Positions 1 to 12,169 of a DNA stretch of 64,000 nt are shown piece after piece (the first letter of the stretch is position 1; each line of letters starts with the position of its first letter). Location: assembly GCA_947311255.1 (NCBI GenBank), contig CAMZKL010000016.1, positions 35,340 to 99,339 of the forward strand, in the 5' to 3' direction. Position numbers and translations under genes: made by a program. A model generated the notes under the pieces. That model searched no databases. It saw only the letters and a list, made by a program, of their open reading frames with translations, and was not told the DNA's origin. Source of the DNA: an uncultured Chlorobiota bacterium (GTDB lineage: Bacteria > Bacteroidota > Bacteroidia > Bacteroidales > JAADGE01).

Positions 1-3000
1 AGCGGAATAGTCCACATTTTAGCTTTTGGGCTGTTATGAGAATTAAGTGTTAAGTTTTGAAGATGAATTGTTGAATAAATTCCAAATTCTTGATTAACAT
101 CTGTATTTCCATTCCCAAGAGTAATTGTTGTTCCGGAACTTAAATTACTTGTTGCAGGGTCAAGATATAAACTTGCAAAAGTAGGGTTAGTTTGTTGACT
201 TACAATTGTTAAACTTCCAGCAGTGTGTGTAAAATTACTTCCTGTATTTAGAATTTCAAAAACTCCTCTGTTCCCTTCGGGAGCAGAATTTTTACCAACT
301 ACAACTGTTCCGCCTGTTTGGATGTAATTTAATATGCCGGAAGTTGAGTTTAAACCTCTTCTGATTTGAGACCCAACTGTTAGAACTCAACTTGAAATTT
401 CTAGTGTTGCATTTCCAGATGATGAATATTGAATATAGTTATTTCCGTTATTTGCATTGTCGTCCATATTTACAGCACCTCCTGATATGAGTAATTTTCC
501 ATCAAGAAGAATACCTGTATCATCTCCCGAAGCATTTACTTGTCCTGCTCTAATTTCTAGTGCTGCTTCGACAGGGATTTCAAAATTGTCATCGCCGGTT
601 GTGAGGTCTATATTTATAGCTGCGTTATTAAGAATAAGTGTACCATTCTTCATTTCGAGTGCTTTTTTAACTCCTGCACCAAGAGTTGGTCCATTAAGGT
701 TAAAGTCATTTTGAAAAGTGAAAGTATTTGTTTGGTTAGTACCTTTATTCATTTCAATACGATACAAATCCATAATTGTCCCACCTGTATTTGTGTATGT
801 ATTGTTTGTTTCGCCATCTAATTCAAGGATTACACTAGTTCTATCTGTTGCTGTGAAAAGGTCTATATTATCTTCATTTATAATAATATCTCCTCCAACT
901 ATGAATCTGTGTTCTAATGTGCTTGCAACTCCCGGGTCATCCACCATTATAGGGTCAGAAATAACCACATTCCCTTTTACAGTAACTGTTACAGGACTTC
1001 CAGTAGCCGGGAAATGAAAATTACCTCTATTTGCTTGCCAATCTTGGTCTGTTATTCTTAAATTCCTTTTAATTAGAATATCATCTGCTGCAATAATATC
1101 GTAACAGTGATAGCCTGAAACTAAATCATAATTGATTACAAGGTTTGCTTGATCAATTGTATAATGTGCTGATTCAAAAAATACAGAAGGAGCTGGTTGA
1201 GGGATATTATTCATAGTGTAAGAAGAACCTCCTGAAGTTGTAAAAATTAGATATCTGGAACTGCTGTGAGAAGCAAAATCTCCAAAATCTCCACTAACTA
1301 CCGGACTTACATGCCTATTGAATGAAATTGTCCCGGTACCTTTTACTACACCAATATCATAAGGTACTGTATTTACGTAAAATTGTACTCGCGAGCCAGC
1401 ATTTGTAAGGTTTACCTCAGCTGGATTTTGTGAACTTGGTTGTGCTGTCCCTGCATTTGTATTATCAACATCCATAATATCACCAGCACTAATAATGACA
1501 ATACTTCCTGCTGTGGGCACTTGGTTTTCTACCCAATCAGCAGCAGTAGTCCACCTTCCACGATTAGGGGGATTTTTTGTATGAGCATTTGAGTGAAAAA
1601 TTGCAACAGTACCGGTAAACCTTGCAGTTACTCCCGCAGTATAGTTTGCTTTTTCAAGAGTAAAACCTGTATCAGTTTGCCCGTTAAATGTAATTCTGTT
1701 ATTTCCTGCATTTACACCTTCATTTTCAGGAACTGTTTCATCTTCATAGCTTCTTGTATAAGGATTCTCATCTAAAACTTTCCCTGCCACATAATTTGTT
1801 TCTGTTCCTACAATATCAGAATCATCATAATCAAACTGAACAGAAGTAACAGTTGGTAGTGTAGTAAAATCACTATAGCCAACTCTCCAATAATAATCAA
1901 GCAAATCGCCACTTCCTAAATTTGTTGTTTGAAGTTCGCCGTCAACAGGTCTTATTGTTATGTATCCGTCATCTGAAAAGTTGCTTACTATTACTCTAGC
2001 AGGAGTGTATCTGTTTGAAGTAGTTCTAGTTCCAAGAGGAAATGTATATGTCCCGTTTGCAGTTGTTAATATTGATATGCCGCCGTCAGAATGATTTCCG
2101 TCAGAATATATCATTCTATTAACATTTGCTTGATTACGTGTAAGATTGTTAGGAGTAGAATTGAGATGTAAATAATCAACTTTAAGATTATAGGATGCTA
2201 TATTATATAAACCCTGAAAAAATCCTATTCTTTTTATATAAATATCACTTGTAAAAGTAATAGTTCCTGTAGAGTTGAATTTTATATTTCCAAATAAAGC
2301 CCCATTTTCAGATAGAACTGTTAAATCTCCGTCTCTGAACATTACATATGCTGTTCTTGGAGTTGTTCCATGCGTATAAAAACCCAATTCACCAATTTTA
2401 GAAACAAAAACTCCTTGAAAAAGTCTAACGGATTGTCTTCCTTGGTCAAGAATTCCGCTTTCAATTCTGCAATCATTTACAACATGAACCAAACGATTGT
2501 GCCACTCAGCACCTACCACATTAGGGTCTTTGTTCGGATCTCCCATAACAGTTATTCTTGTCCCTTGTGATTTGTTCACTGTAAAGTTGTAGAAATATTG
2601 CTCATATCCGTCATCTGTATTATGCCCGATATATAATTCTCCATCTTCTGCTCCGTTGAAAATAGTTGTATTTGTTCCGTAAACATAAGAGGCCCCTTCT
2701 TCAATAGAAAAGTTTCGTCCTACTGTTAAGTTTTCATTGTTAGTAATAAAATCATTAATTGATGCCTCTAATGTTAAATCGTTTAATACAACAAGTGGTT
2801 GTGCCGCTAAATCGGCATCAGAATTTCCGTTAATATTTGTTCCTGCATCTAAAACATGGTCAGCTGAATTGCCGGCAGTATTTCTCATAATTAAATTATA
2901 AAAAGGTGCCGTCGAAGTAATTTTGAAATTATTTGTAGTTCCTGCAATCTCGGCAATTACTGTTCCGCCTGTTATATTTATATTTGAAGCATCAGAGCCT

Positions 3001-5717
3001 ATAAAAATACCTCCTGAATTAGAATCCGAACCATTTGCATCATATATATGTAATGTTCCTCCTGACATATTAAATACATTGCCAGGATAAGTCATTGAAA
3101 AGTGATAATAATTACCATTAGTATTTGTCGGATTAATTATATTTGCACTACCTCCTGATTGAATATAACTTCCTACATGAGAAGCACCTAGAACTGATGT
3201 TCTTATTTGATTTGCAGTTAATGTGCCACCTTCAACTTGTACTGAACCTGCACCTCTTAAAGTAAATCCTTGCGGAACAAGAGCTTCAAAAGTTCCTGCT
3301 GTAATTTTAGCAACACCATAAGGTACAATTGCATTGGAAGGTGAACTTGTTGATACTGTACCGCCGTCAACCCAAAGCATCGCAGCCTCTGAAATATTGT
3401 AATTACCGTTTCTGTTTAAATGTGGAATTTCAACATTGTTTCTAATACGAACAGTACCTCTTAATAAACCTAAAGCATTATTATTTGAAGCTAGTTGGGC
3501 AAGTCCGCTATGAGCCTGGTGTGCATATCCAAAAAGTTTAAAATTAGCTGTTGAACTTGCAGAGATTGATAATTCATAGGTCATATCAGTACCTTTATCT
3601 ATTTCAATTCTGTAAAAATTAGTTATTCCGTTGCAAAGTACTGTTTGATTAGAGTTGTTACTTAAAAAGTTAGCATCTACAATACCGTTTGTTGCTTCTC
3701 CATCGTAATATGCGGAAACTAAAGGTAAAGTCCTGTTTGTAAACTTAACAGTACCGTTGTTAGTAAAATTTCCATATATATTAAATTGATGCCTTGCATT
3801 TGCTGTGCCAGTTAAAATTTGACCAGTATTTTCAATAAAAACGTTTCCTTTAACAGTTAAATTTAAGTTTGTTGTTGATGCGTTGTCATTAATTTGGAAA
3901 TTTCCTGTCTCAATAACTAATTTTCCGTTAATTGTATAGTCTGCAAGTTGTGTTATTGTATTTCCTGGTGCTGATAAATCAACTTCCATATTGAAAAAAG
4001 TATGAGCAGTTGCTAAGTTGTATGAACCACCTTGCCATACAACAGTACCTTCTCCTTGTCCTGCTGAAACGAAATGGGTTGCATCTCCCAAAGGGAAATT
4101 ATCGCTTGCAAGTCTTATTCTTCCACTTCCATTTATTTTTGTAAAATTGTGTCCTGTTGTTGTTCCTATATCTAAAATTCCATCCACAACAATATCTGCA
4201 ACAATTTTATTGTTTGTTGTAATTGTAATGGTTTTACCGGTGTGAATAATGACTTTATCTCCTGAAAGTGGAATTTCATTAGCAGGATTGTTTGGCAATG
4301 AACCTGATGGGTCTAATGTCCAAAAAGTTGGAGTGTCCCAGTCTCCACTTGCAAGAGCATACCACGTTCTTCCTGCAACGCCTTCTATTGGACTGTTTGT
4401 TTGATTGTCAGTTCCTATGGTATAATAACCATCTGATAAGTTTGCATTTGCGATATTAAAAAAAACTTGGTCAGCATCTAAAGTTCCTTGCGATGCTACT
4501 GTAACTTTTGAATATGCACCTGTTGTGGCAGCTCTGTATAGTAGCACATAGTTTGCCACATTTGCAGGATATTCTCCGTCTGTTAGTGCTTCTTTAAAAT
4601 CAAATATAAGTTTAGCATCTATTCCATCAGTTGAGTTTTTTTTAATATACCACTGTCTTGCCCATGATGCTTGTGTACTTGCGGGTAAATCTCCTCCAGT
4701 ATAAGTTGTTGTTGAATTATTTGTTGTATTAGAATGTCCCAACATAAGATATTCTCCATTTGCAAGGGATGAATTCCATTCGTAAAGATATAATCCTCCG
4801 GAAGAAGTTTGAGTATGATTTCCATCTGCTTCTTGTCCAATACCTGCTATGTTATGCACATAAGAAGCATTGTTTCCTGTATATTTATCATTAGCAGGTG
4901 TTGCAAAAGCAAGATTATATTTTTCGCTTAGGTAATTTTCAACAATTAGTCTTTGTGCTGAATTTAAGAATGAGTTATACATAATTATTTCGGCAATTTC
5001 TCCTTGGAATGCTTGATTTGGAGCAAATGGTGCTCCGGTTCCGGAATTATCTTGTTCACCTCCAATAGCCAATCTTCCTCCTGAGGGAATAGAACCAGTC
5101 CTTGTTCCTGTATGTATTTGATTGCCATCTCTGTAATAAATAATATTACCTCCGCTACTTTTCCATTTGTGAGACATTATTTGCCAACTCCCCGAGTTAT
5201 AGTCAGGTTCACCTGCAGGAGGATTATAAACTCCTCCATTTATAAATGTCATCATATTATTGTTATCATATAACAGAAAAGCATTATCAACAGTTGAAGT
5301 ATTATATGAAATAAGTCCATCTCCAGAATCTGTAGTTTTATAAATCACAAAATTTGTTATTCCTGATGTTGGCATATCATTAAAAGGATCTATAACTATT
5401 CTGTTATTTACTTTTGAAAATTCTGCTCTTGGATGTCCATTAATATTTCCAGCATTATCTCTAAAAATTGGTGTAAACCCAGAAGTTAATTGAGTTAGGT
5501 TATTTCCATTTCCTGAAACATCATTCCAAGTTGCGAGGTCATTTCCATTTGTATAAGCCAATGTGCTAGCATCAAGCCAAAGTACATTTTTAGGTTGGCC
5601 AGCAGAACCATCAGTACTGCCAACACCACCTGGTCCTGTTTGAGAATAAAGATTTAAACTTAAAAAACTAATTAAAAGAAAGATAAAAGTTTTTTTAGGT
5701 TTTAGATTAATTTTCAT
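1..5717 (-). CDS. Giant LamG-like/DUF8202-type surface protein with beta-helix-like repeats; runs off the left edge, interrupted by in-frame TGA at 387-389
   Basis: ORF 387..5717 has a signal peptide (MKINLKPKKTFIFLLISFLSLNLYSQ), LamG-like region and G/T/N-rich repeats. My translation of 386..1 in the same frame (VLTVGSQIRRGLNSTSGILNYIQTGGTVVVGKNSAPEGNRGVFEILNTGS...) has no stop to the window edge. Confidence 0.8.
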
Positions 5718-6010
5718 ATTTATAGATTTAATTGGTTAATATTATCTTTTAGTTTTATAAAAGAATATGATATATACTTCAAGTTCTGTGCCAAAGGGGA
5801 ATGTTTTAGGTAAACATAAGGTTAACAGATATTTTAAGTGATAGAGTTTATTTCAAATATTATATGATAGTACAGTTTTTTAGATAAAAGGTTGCATTAT
5901 TTTGACGAAAGGATAGTTTTATTACATAAATAGAGTGAATTAATGTCTTCAATTATTTTTGCAGTAATAAAAATAATAACTTAGGAGTGCAATTTTTAAT
6001 GGTAATTTAT

Positions 6011-6018
6011 TATTTTTG
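6011..6018 (+). promoter_or_regulatory. Possible Bacteroidetes -7 element (TATTTTTG) upstream of iorA
   Basis: Matches TAnnTTTG, 47 nt upstream of the ATG; no convincing -33 element. Confidence 0.35.
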
Positions 6019-6065
6019 CGAAAGTGGTAAGAATATAAATTTACGTATATAAAATACTAAAAAAA

Positions 6066-7676
6066 ATGGATAAATTACTTTTATTAGGAGACGAAGCAAT
6101 TGCACAAGCTGCAATTGATGGCGGATTATCTGGTGTATATGCATATCCGGGTACTCCCTCAACAGAAATTACAGAATATATTCAAAAGAATAAATACGCA
6201 AAAGAAAAAGGAATTCATAGCGAATGGTCAGCAAATGAAAAAACTGCTATGGAATCTGCAATTGGGATGTCTTATGCTGGAAAACGAGCAATGGTTTGCA
6301 TGAAACATGTAGGATTAAACGTTGCTGCTGATGCTTTTATGAATTCATCAATAACTGGTGTTAATGGAGGACTTTTAGTTGTTGTTGCAGATGACCCTTC
6401 AATGCATTCATCTCAAAATGAGCAAGATTCTCGTTATTTTGCTGATTTTGCTTTGATGCCAATATTAGAACCTTCAAATCAACAGGAAGCATATGATATG
6501 ATTTATGATGGGTTTGAATTATCTGAAAAGTTTAATACCCCAATCTTAGTTAGAATTACTACAAGGCTTGCACATTCAAGAGCTGGGATTTCTAGAAAAG
6601 GAGTAAAGAAAGAAAATGAAAATTCATTGCCCTCTGACCCTAAGCAATTCATTTTACTTCCATCAATTGCAAGAAAAAATTATAAAGTTCTTATAGGAAA
6701 TCAAGTTCATTTTGAAAAAGCATCAGAAGAATCTAAGTATAATCGATATTTTGAAGGAAAAGATAAATCATTAGGAATTATTGCTGCCGGAATTTCATAC
6801 AATTATCTTATTGAAAATTATGAAGATGGCAAAGCACCCTTTCCTGTATTAAAAATCAGTCAGTATCCTTTACCTTCTGATATGATAAGGAAAATTTATG
6901 ATGAATGTAAAGAAATTTTAGTGTTAGAAGAGGGTTATCCTTTTATTGAAAATAAATTAACCGGTGTATTGGGCGATAAAAAAATAAAAGGGCGTTTAAC
7001 AGGAGATTTACCTAGGGATGGAGAGCTTAATCCAAACCATGTTGCAGTTGCATTGGGATTAGAAGAGATAAAAAATGATGTTATTCCAGAAGTTTTAGAA
7101 GCTAGACCACCAGTATTATGCCCTGGTTGCGGACATACTGACGTTTTTAATGCATTGAATGAGGTTATGGCGGATTATGGATCAGGGAAGGTATTTTCTG
7201 ATATTGGTTGCTATACTCTTGCAGCATTACCACCTTTGAATGCAATTAATACCTGTGTTGATATGGGAGCTTCAATTACAATGGCAAAAGGTGCAGCAGA
7301 TGCAGGGATGAAAAATGTTGTTGCTTTTATTGGAGATTCAACTTTTACTCATTCGGGTATGACAGGATTATTAGATTGTGTTTATGAAAAAAGCCCTGTA
7401 ACAATTATAATTTCTGATAATGACACAACTGGAATGACTGGCGGGCAAGCATCCCATGCCGAACATGTTTTACATCAAATATGTAAAGGTTTAGGGGTTG
7501 AAGAGGAACATATAAGAAGTTTTATTCCTTTAAGAAAAAATCACAATGAAGCTCTTGAAATTTTAAGAGAAGAAATTGAGTATGAAGGAGTTTCTGTAAT
7601 TATTCCTCACAGAGAATGTGTAAGAACTTTGGAAAGAAAACATAAAATTAAAGCTAAAATTAAGAAAATGAAGTAA
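6066..7676 (+). CDS. iorA: Indolepyruvate ferredoxin oxidoreductase alpha subunit (TPP-dependent), without C-terminal ferredoxin domain
   Basis: GDEAIAQAAIDGGLSGVYAYPGTPSTEI; PPVLCPGCGHTDVF...SDIGCYTLAALPPLNAINTCVDMGASI TPP-binding motifs. Confidence 0.9.
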   Translation: MDKLLLLGDEAIAQAAIDGGLSGVYAYPGTPSTEITEYIQKNKYAKEKGIHSEWSANEKTAMESAIGMSYAGKRAMVCMKHVGLNVAADAFMNSSITGVNGGLLVVVADDPSMHSSQNEQDSRYFADFALMPILEPSNQQEAYDMIYDGFELSEKFNTPILVRITTRLAHSRAGISRKGVKKENENSLPSDPKQFILLPSIARKNYKVLIGNQVHFEKASEESKYNRYFEGKDKSLGIIAAGISYNYLIENYEDGKAPFPVLKISQYPLPSDMIRKIYDECKEILVLEEGYPFIENKLTGVLGDKKIKGRLTGDLPRDGELNPNHVAVALGLEEIKNDVIPEVLEARPPVLCPGCGHTDVFNALNEVMADYGSGKVFSDIGCYTLAALPPLNAINTCVDMGASITMAKGAADAGMKNVVAFIGDSTFTHSGMTGLLDCVYEKSPVTIIISDNDTTGMTGGQASHAEHVLHQICKGLGVEEEHIRSFIPLRKNHNEALEILREEIEYEGVSVIIPHRECVRTLERKHKIKAKIKKMK

Positions 7677-7745
7677 AGATTTCATACAAAGAATATATTG
7701 AATTAAGTGAACTTTACATAAAAACAAAATCATAAAATAAATAAT

Positions 7746-8327
7746 ATGAAATCAGATATAATTTTATCAGGAGTAGGGGGGCAAGGCATTTTGTCAATTG
7801 CTGCAACAATAGGAACAGCTGCATTGCAAAAAGGTTTGTATATGAAACAATCTGAGGTTCATGGAATGAGCCAAAGAGGTGGCGATGTTTCATCAAATAT
7901 GAGAGTGTCAGACAAGCCGGTTGCATCAGATTTAATTGCAAAAGGAAAAGCTGATGTAATTATCTCGGTTGAACCGATGGAATGTTTAAGGTATATATCA
8001 TTCTTAAAACCAGATGGTTGGCTAATTACAAATTCAAAACCTTTCAATAATATTTCTAACTATCCGGATTTGGAAGATATTTTTAATGAAATAAGAAAAG
8101 TAAAAAATCATATAATAATTGATGCAGATGCAATTGCAAAGGAATTAAAATCTATACGATCTTCAAATATCGTAATGCTTGGTGCTGCATCGCCATATAT
8201 AGATATGGAATATGATAGTTTTAAGGATGCTTTGAAAGCAATTTTTGGTAAAAAAGGGCAAGAAATTGTTGATAAAAATATTGAAGCCTTGGATAAAGGA
8301 AGGGAATTTACTTTGAGTCAGAAATAA
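7746..8327 (+). CDS. iorB: Indolepyruvate oxidoreductase beta subunit
   Basis: MKSDIILSGVGGQGILSIAATIGTAALQKGLYMKQSEVHGMSQRGGDVSSNMRVSD is the 2-oxoacid oxidoreductase gamma/beta signature; adjacent to iorA. Confidence 0.9.
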   Translation: MKSDIILSGVGGQGILSIAATIGTAALQKGLYMKQSEVHGMSQRGGDVSSNMRVSDKPVASDLIAKGKADVIISVEPMECLRYISFLKPDGWLITNSKPFNNISNYPDLEDIFNEIRKVKNHIIIDADAIAKELKSIRSSNIVMLGAASPYIDMEYDSFKDALKAIFGKKGQEIVDKNIEALDKGREFTLSQK

Positions 8328-8794
8328 TGAGTTCTAAAAAAATGCAAAAATTATTAAGGCGGGTATCATGGTATCCGCCTTATTTAGGTGCAGGAATTAA
8401 ACTAAAAAAGTATAATAAAGATTTTACTTGTTTTGAAGTTGAGTTAAAAATGAGATGGTTTAACAAAAACTTATTTGGAACTCATTTTGGAGGTTCATTA
8501 TATGCAATGTCCGATCCATTTTTTGTTTTTATTGTGTTGAATTATTTGGGGCAAGAATATGTTATTTGGGATAAGTCTGCAAAAATAATTTTTATGAAAC
8601 CAGGAAAAGGAATTGTAAAAGGTGTTTTTAAAATTAAGAAATCAAGACTTCAAGAAATTAAAGAAGAAATTAATATTATAGGTAAAAATACATATATATT
8701 TACAGGAGAAATAAAAAATTCAGCAAATGAAATTGTGGCAAAAGTTGAAAAGGAAATTTATATTCGAAAAAAAGATTATAATAGCTTTCTTTAA
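8327..8794 (+). CDS. DUF4442 domain protein (hotdog-fold thioesterase-like)
   Basis: MRWFNKNLFGTHFGGSLYAMSDPFFVFIVLNYLG; start overlaps iorB stop (TAATG). Confidence 0.75.
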   Translation: MSSKKMQKLLRRVSWYPPYLGAGIKLKKYNKDFTCFEVELKMRWFNKNLFGTHFGGSLYAMSDPFFVFIVLNYLGQEYVIWDKSAKIIFMKPGKGIVKGVFKIKKSRLQEIKEEINIIGKNTYIFTGEIKNSANEIVAKVEKEIYIRKKDYNSFL

Positions 8795-9792
8795 ACTTTT
8801 AAGCTCGCAGGTCTAATGCTTTCATCTTTTTTTCTGAAAATAAGCCTTCTAAAAATATTATATAAAATTCCTGCCCCATAAGAACATAATTGAATAAAAG
8901 AAGCAAAAACACTTAACACCCCAATTTTAATACTTTTGTTTTGAATACTTGCATCAGTAAAAAATATGATTGCAATTAATGAAAGAGATGCTAAATACAA
9001 ATAAAAAAGAAAAGGATTTATAAAAAATGAAATCCACCCTAAGGCAATGTAAATAACAAATAAACTTGGTAAAAAAAAGATTGGTTTTAAAGCAGTGCCA
9101 TGTCGCATTTGGAGGTCTATTCTTGCTTTACCATGTAAGAATAATTGAGTTGCAAATTTTTTAAAATTTATTTTTCTTTTGTGAAAAACTTTTGCATCTG
9201 GAATTAGAGATGTTTTATAACCTTTTGCATGAAGCCGCATACTTAAATCTATATCTTCGGCAACTTTTAAATTGCTGTATCCGTTTACTGAAAAAAAAGC
9301 ATTTCTTGAAACTCCCATATTAAAACCCCTAAGTTGATATTTGCCTGCATGTACTTTTTTTCCTCTAATGCCCCCTGTTGTGAGCATAGAAGTCATGGCA
9401 TAATTTATTGCTTTTTGAACATTAGAAAATGATTTTTCAGCATCATCGGGTCCTCCAAAACCATCAACTTTATTTTTTTTAAGAAACTGATTAACTTTTT
9501 TAATGTAATCCGGCGGAACAATACAGTCTGAATCAATAAAAATAAAAAAATCTCCTTTTGCATTTTTGCAACCAAAATTTCTTGAAGGGCTTATTCCAAG
9601 ACCTTTTTTGTGGAAATGAGTTACAGAAACTTTATCTGAATAGAAATTTACAACATCTTTTACAGAATTATCAGGACTAGCATCAACAATAAGAACTTCA
9701 AAATTACTTTCAGTTTGTTTTGTCATACTTTCAAGAAACTCTTTTACATCTTCTTTTCGCTTAAATGTGGGGATAACTATTGAGAAAAACAT
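8791..9792 (-). CDS. Glycosyltransferase family 2
   Basis: FFSIVIPTFKRKEDVKEFLESMTKQT...FIFIDSDCIVPPDYI; GT-A fold with C-terminal TM segments. Confidence 0.9.
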   Translation of the reverse strand: MFFSIVIPTFKRKEDVKEFLESMTKQTESNFEVLIVDASPDNSVKDVVNFYSDKVSVTHFHKKGLGISPSRNFGCKNAKGDFFIFIDSDCIVPPDYIKKVNQFLKKNKVDGFGGPDDAEKSFSNVQKAINYAMTSMLTTGGIRGKKVHAGKYQLRGFNMGVSRNAFFSVNGYSNLKVAEDIDLSMRLHAKGYKTSLIPDAKVFHKRKINFKKFATQLFLHGKARIDLQMRHGTALKPIFFLPSLFVIYIALGWISFFINPFLFYLYLASLSLIAIIFFTDASIQNKSIKIGVLSVFASFIQLCSYGAGILYNIFRRLIFRKKDESIRPASLKV

Positions 9793-9829
9793 CTTTTAAA
9801 TAATATTAATGAAGTTATTTTTTGCAAAA

Positions 9830-10711
9830 CTAAAAAAGAAACCTTTTTCTGAAATTATAATAAGGATATTTTTTTGCTCCAATTTCATTTTGTAAGTTTA
9901 TGTGATTTGAATTTATTCCAAAGAAATCAAGAGTAACTGCAGTTTCAGAATTATTTTCAATATAGTTATTTATTAATCCGCATAGTGCTTTTTTGTTTTT
10001 TGCTTCTTTCGAGTGTACAGAATAAACAATATTTACAGTATTATGAGAAGAAATAAGCAGAATCGCTGCAATTAGTATGTTCTTATCGTTAAAAGCCCCT
10101 ATAATTTTACCTTTATTTTTTCTTAATGAAACTGCTGATAGTAATCTTAATTTATCATTTGTTTTTTTGTTGAAATTATCTTCAATAGAGGAAAGAAGGA
10201 CTAAACCATTAGGCAAAATACCGTTATTATAAGATATTTTATTTTTTTTTGCAATTTCAATGTCTTTGTTGAACTTCTTAGAAAATGACTTTTTAATTAT
10301 AGTGTAAGGACTTATTAAATCAAGTTTAAAAGATTCTTTTTTAGAATGCTTTACTTTTTCAAAAAGATTTAAATTCTCAGTTTCTATATTAATAAACTTA
10401 AAATTAGAATAAATTTTTTTTTGTATTTCAATTAATGTTTTAGAAGATATACTGTTTGAAATAAATAAATTTATTTTACTGAAAAAAACCGGTTGAAAAA
10501 GACCATATATTTTTGTAATGTTTTTAACAGGAAGAGGTATAACAGCAACATATTTTCCAACTATTATTGCGTCCCACTTTTTACAAACAGAATCTAGATA
10601 CCAAGAGTAAGCAAATGCACTTCCGTTTTGAGAATGTGAAATACATTTGTCCCATAAATTGTAATCTATATCTTTGTTATTTACGTATTTAACTTCCTTA
10701 ATGGAACTCAT
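9830..10711 (-). CDS. Hypothetical protein, GNAT/FemAB-like acyltransferase fold suspected
   Basis: Intact 293-aa ORF in same-strand cluster; NGSAFAYSWYLDSVCKKWDAIIVG and later acetyltransferase-like segment. Confidence 0.55.
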   Translation of the reverse strand: MSSIKEVKYVNNKDIDYNLWDKCISHSQNGSAFAYSWYLDSVCKKWDAIIVGKYVAVIPLPVKNITKIYGLFQPVFFSKINLFISNSISSKTLIEIQKKIYSNFKFINIETENLNLFEKVKHSKKESFKLDLISPYTIIKKSFSKKFNKDIEIAKKNKISYNNGILPNGLVLLSSIEDNFNKKTNDKLRLLSAVSLRKNKGKIIGAFNDKNILIAAILLISSHNTVNIVYSVHSKEAKNKKALCGLINNYIENNSETAVTLDFFGINSNHINLQNEIGAKKYPYYNFRKRFLF

Positions 10712-12169
10712 TTATTTATTTTTCAAAATAAATTTATCATAAATAAGCAAACCTATAACAGTTGCTATTCCTATTGCACTGAAAATATACCATATTTGTG
10801 AGGGATTGTATGTATCCCATAAGTATTGAGTAAGTTCAATGCTAGAAAAATTCATTTGTTTAGCAGCTTCTTCAAAAAATTGATTTTGGGTGAAATTTTT
10901 GCTTATTTCAGGTATTTCTAATCCCCTTTCTGCAATTTCTATTTTTAGTAGTGAAGTTTTGTCTGATAAGTTCTGATAAACATTTCCCGATAAAAATCCT
11001 GTAAAGAAATTTCCTGCAGCAACCGGTAAAAATGAAGTTCCCATGTAAAGAGCTTCTTTTCCTTTTGGAGCAATTTTTCCAACATATTCAGTAAATTTTG
11101 GAGAACTTGCCATTTCGCCTATTGCAAAAATAAAAATTCCAAAAATTAAATAAAAAGGATTGTTTGTTGCAAATGTTAAACCTATTCCAATTGCATTAAT
11201 AATTATTCCTGTTATAATTGCATTTACAGATTTTAATTTCATAACAATTGTGGAAACAATGATTTGTAGTAGAACAATTAATCCTGCATCTAAATTAATT
11301 AGCATTTCAGGTGCAATATCATGCTGTTTTGTTCCTAAGAAACTTGCTAACCAGGGAGAAATCTTATGAATTGAATTGTACAAAGCAGAAGTATCAATCC
11401 ATTGGTTAATAAAATTAGGTAATGTGTAAAAAAGTTGGTTAAACATTGTCCAAAAACCAATCATTATAAATAAGAAAATTAACAGTTTTTTATCTTTTAG
11501 GGCAGTATAAATATTTGATAATGAGGTTTTTATGGTGTCAATAAGTTTGCTTTTGGATTTTTCTCTGTCTGGTTCTTTATAGAATAAAATAACAATAAGT
11601 AAGTTAATTACTAATGCAACAATTGACATATAAAAAACAAATCTCCATCCTGTATTGTTATTCATATGCCTAAGTTTTGAAGCAATAAAAGGGCCAATAA
11701 ATCCTCCAATATTAACAATCATATAAAAAATCCCGAAACCTATTGAAGAAGTTTCATCATCTGTAGTTTTAGCAATTGTTGCAGAAATTACAGGTTTAAA
11801 TAATGCTGCTCCTATTGCAACCCATAGGAAAGCGGCAAAAACTGAATAATATTCTGTAAAATAACTCATCATAAAATATCCTGAAGCATATATTGAATAT
11901 GCAACAATTAATATTTTTTTGTAGCCTATTTTATCCGCAATTGCACCTGTAATAACAGGCAAAAGATATAGTATTGCAGTAACAATTCCCATCATTAAGC
12001 CTTTTTGGCTTTGTGAGAATCCTAATGCCCCTGTATCTGTTGAGTTTGTAAGATATAATGCAAGCACTGTAAATAAACCATACCATGCAATACGCTCAAA
12101 CATCTCCATTGTGTTTGCTACCCAAAACACTTTAGGAAACTTTTTTATTATTTTTGAAAATTTGCCCAT
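10712..12169 (-). CDS. MFS / POT-family (peptide) transporter
   Basis: NTMEMFERIAWYGLFTVLALYLT...GAIADKIGYKKILIVAY; about 12 hydrophobic segments. Confidence 0.8.
   Translation of the reverse strand: MGKFSKIIKKFPKVFWVANTMEMFERIAWYGLFTVLALYLTNSTDTGALGFSQSQKGLMMGIVTAILYLLPVITGAIADKIGYKKILIVAYSIYASGYFMMSYFTEYYSVFAAFLWVAIGAALFKPVISATIAKTTDDETSSIGFGIFYMIVNIGGFIGPFIASKLRHMNNNTGWRFVFYMSIVALVINLLIVILFYKEPDREKSKSKLIDTIKTSLSNIYTALKDKKLLIFLFIMIGFWTMFNQLFYTLPNFINQWIDTSALYNSIHKISPWLASFLGTKQHDIAPEMLINLDAGLIVLLQIIVSTIVMKLKSVNAIITGIIINAIGIGLTFATNNPFYLIFGIFIFAIGEMASSPKFTEYVGKIAPKGKEALYMGTSFLPVAAGNFFTGFLSGNVYQNLSDKTSLLKIEIAERGLEIPEISKNFTQNQFFEEAAKQMNFSSIELTQYLWDTYNPSQIWYIFSAIGIATVIGLLIYDKFILKNK

Noticed and set aside
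457-4245. Plus-strand ORFs opposite the giant surface protein (457, 718, 1593, 2370, 4018)
   Set aside because: Shadow ORFs of a repetitive long minus-strand gene; no recognisable domains or initiation context.
8354-8381. Inverted repeat AAGGCGG...CCGCCTT
   Set aside because: Lies inside the DUF4442 coding sequence near its start with no T-tract; likely chance, though an RNA structure cannot be excluded.
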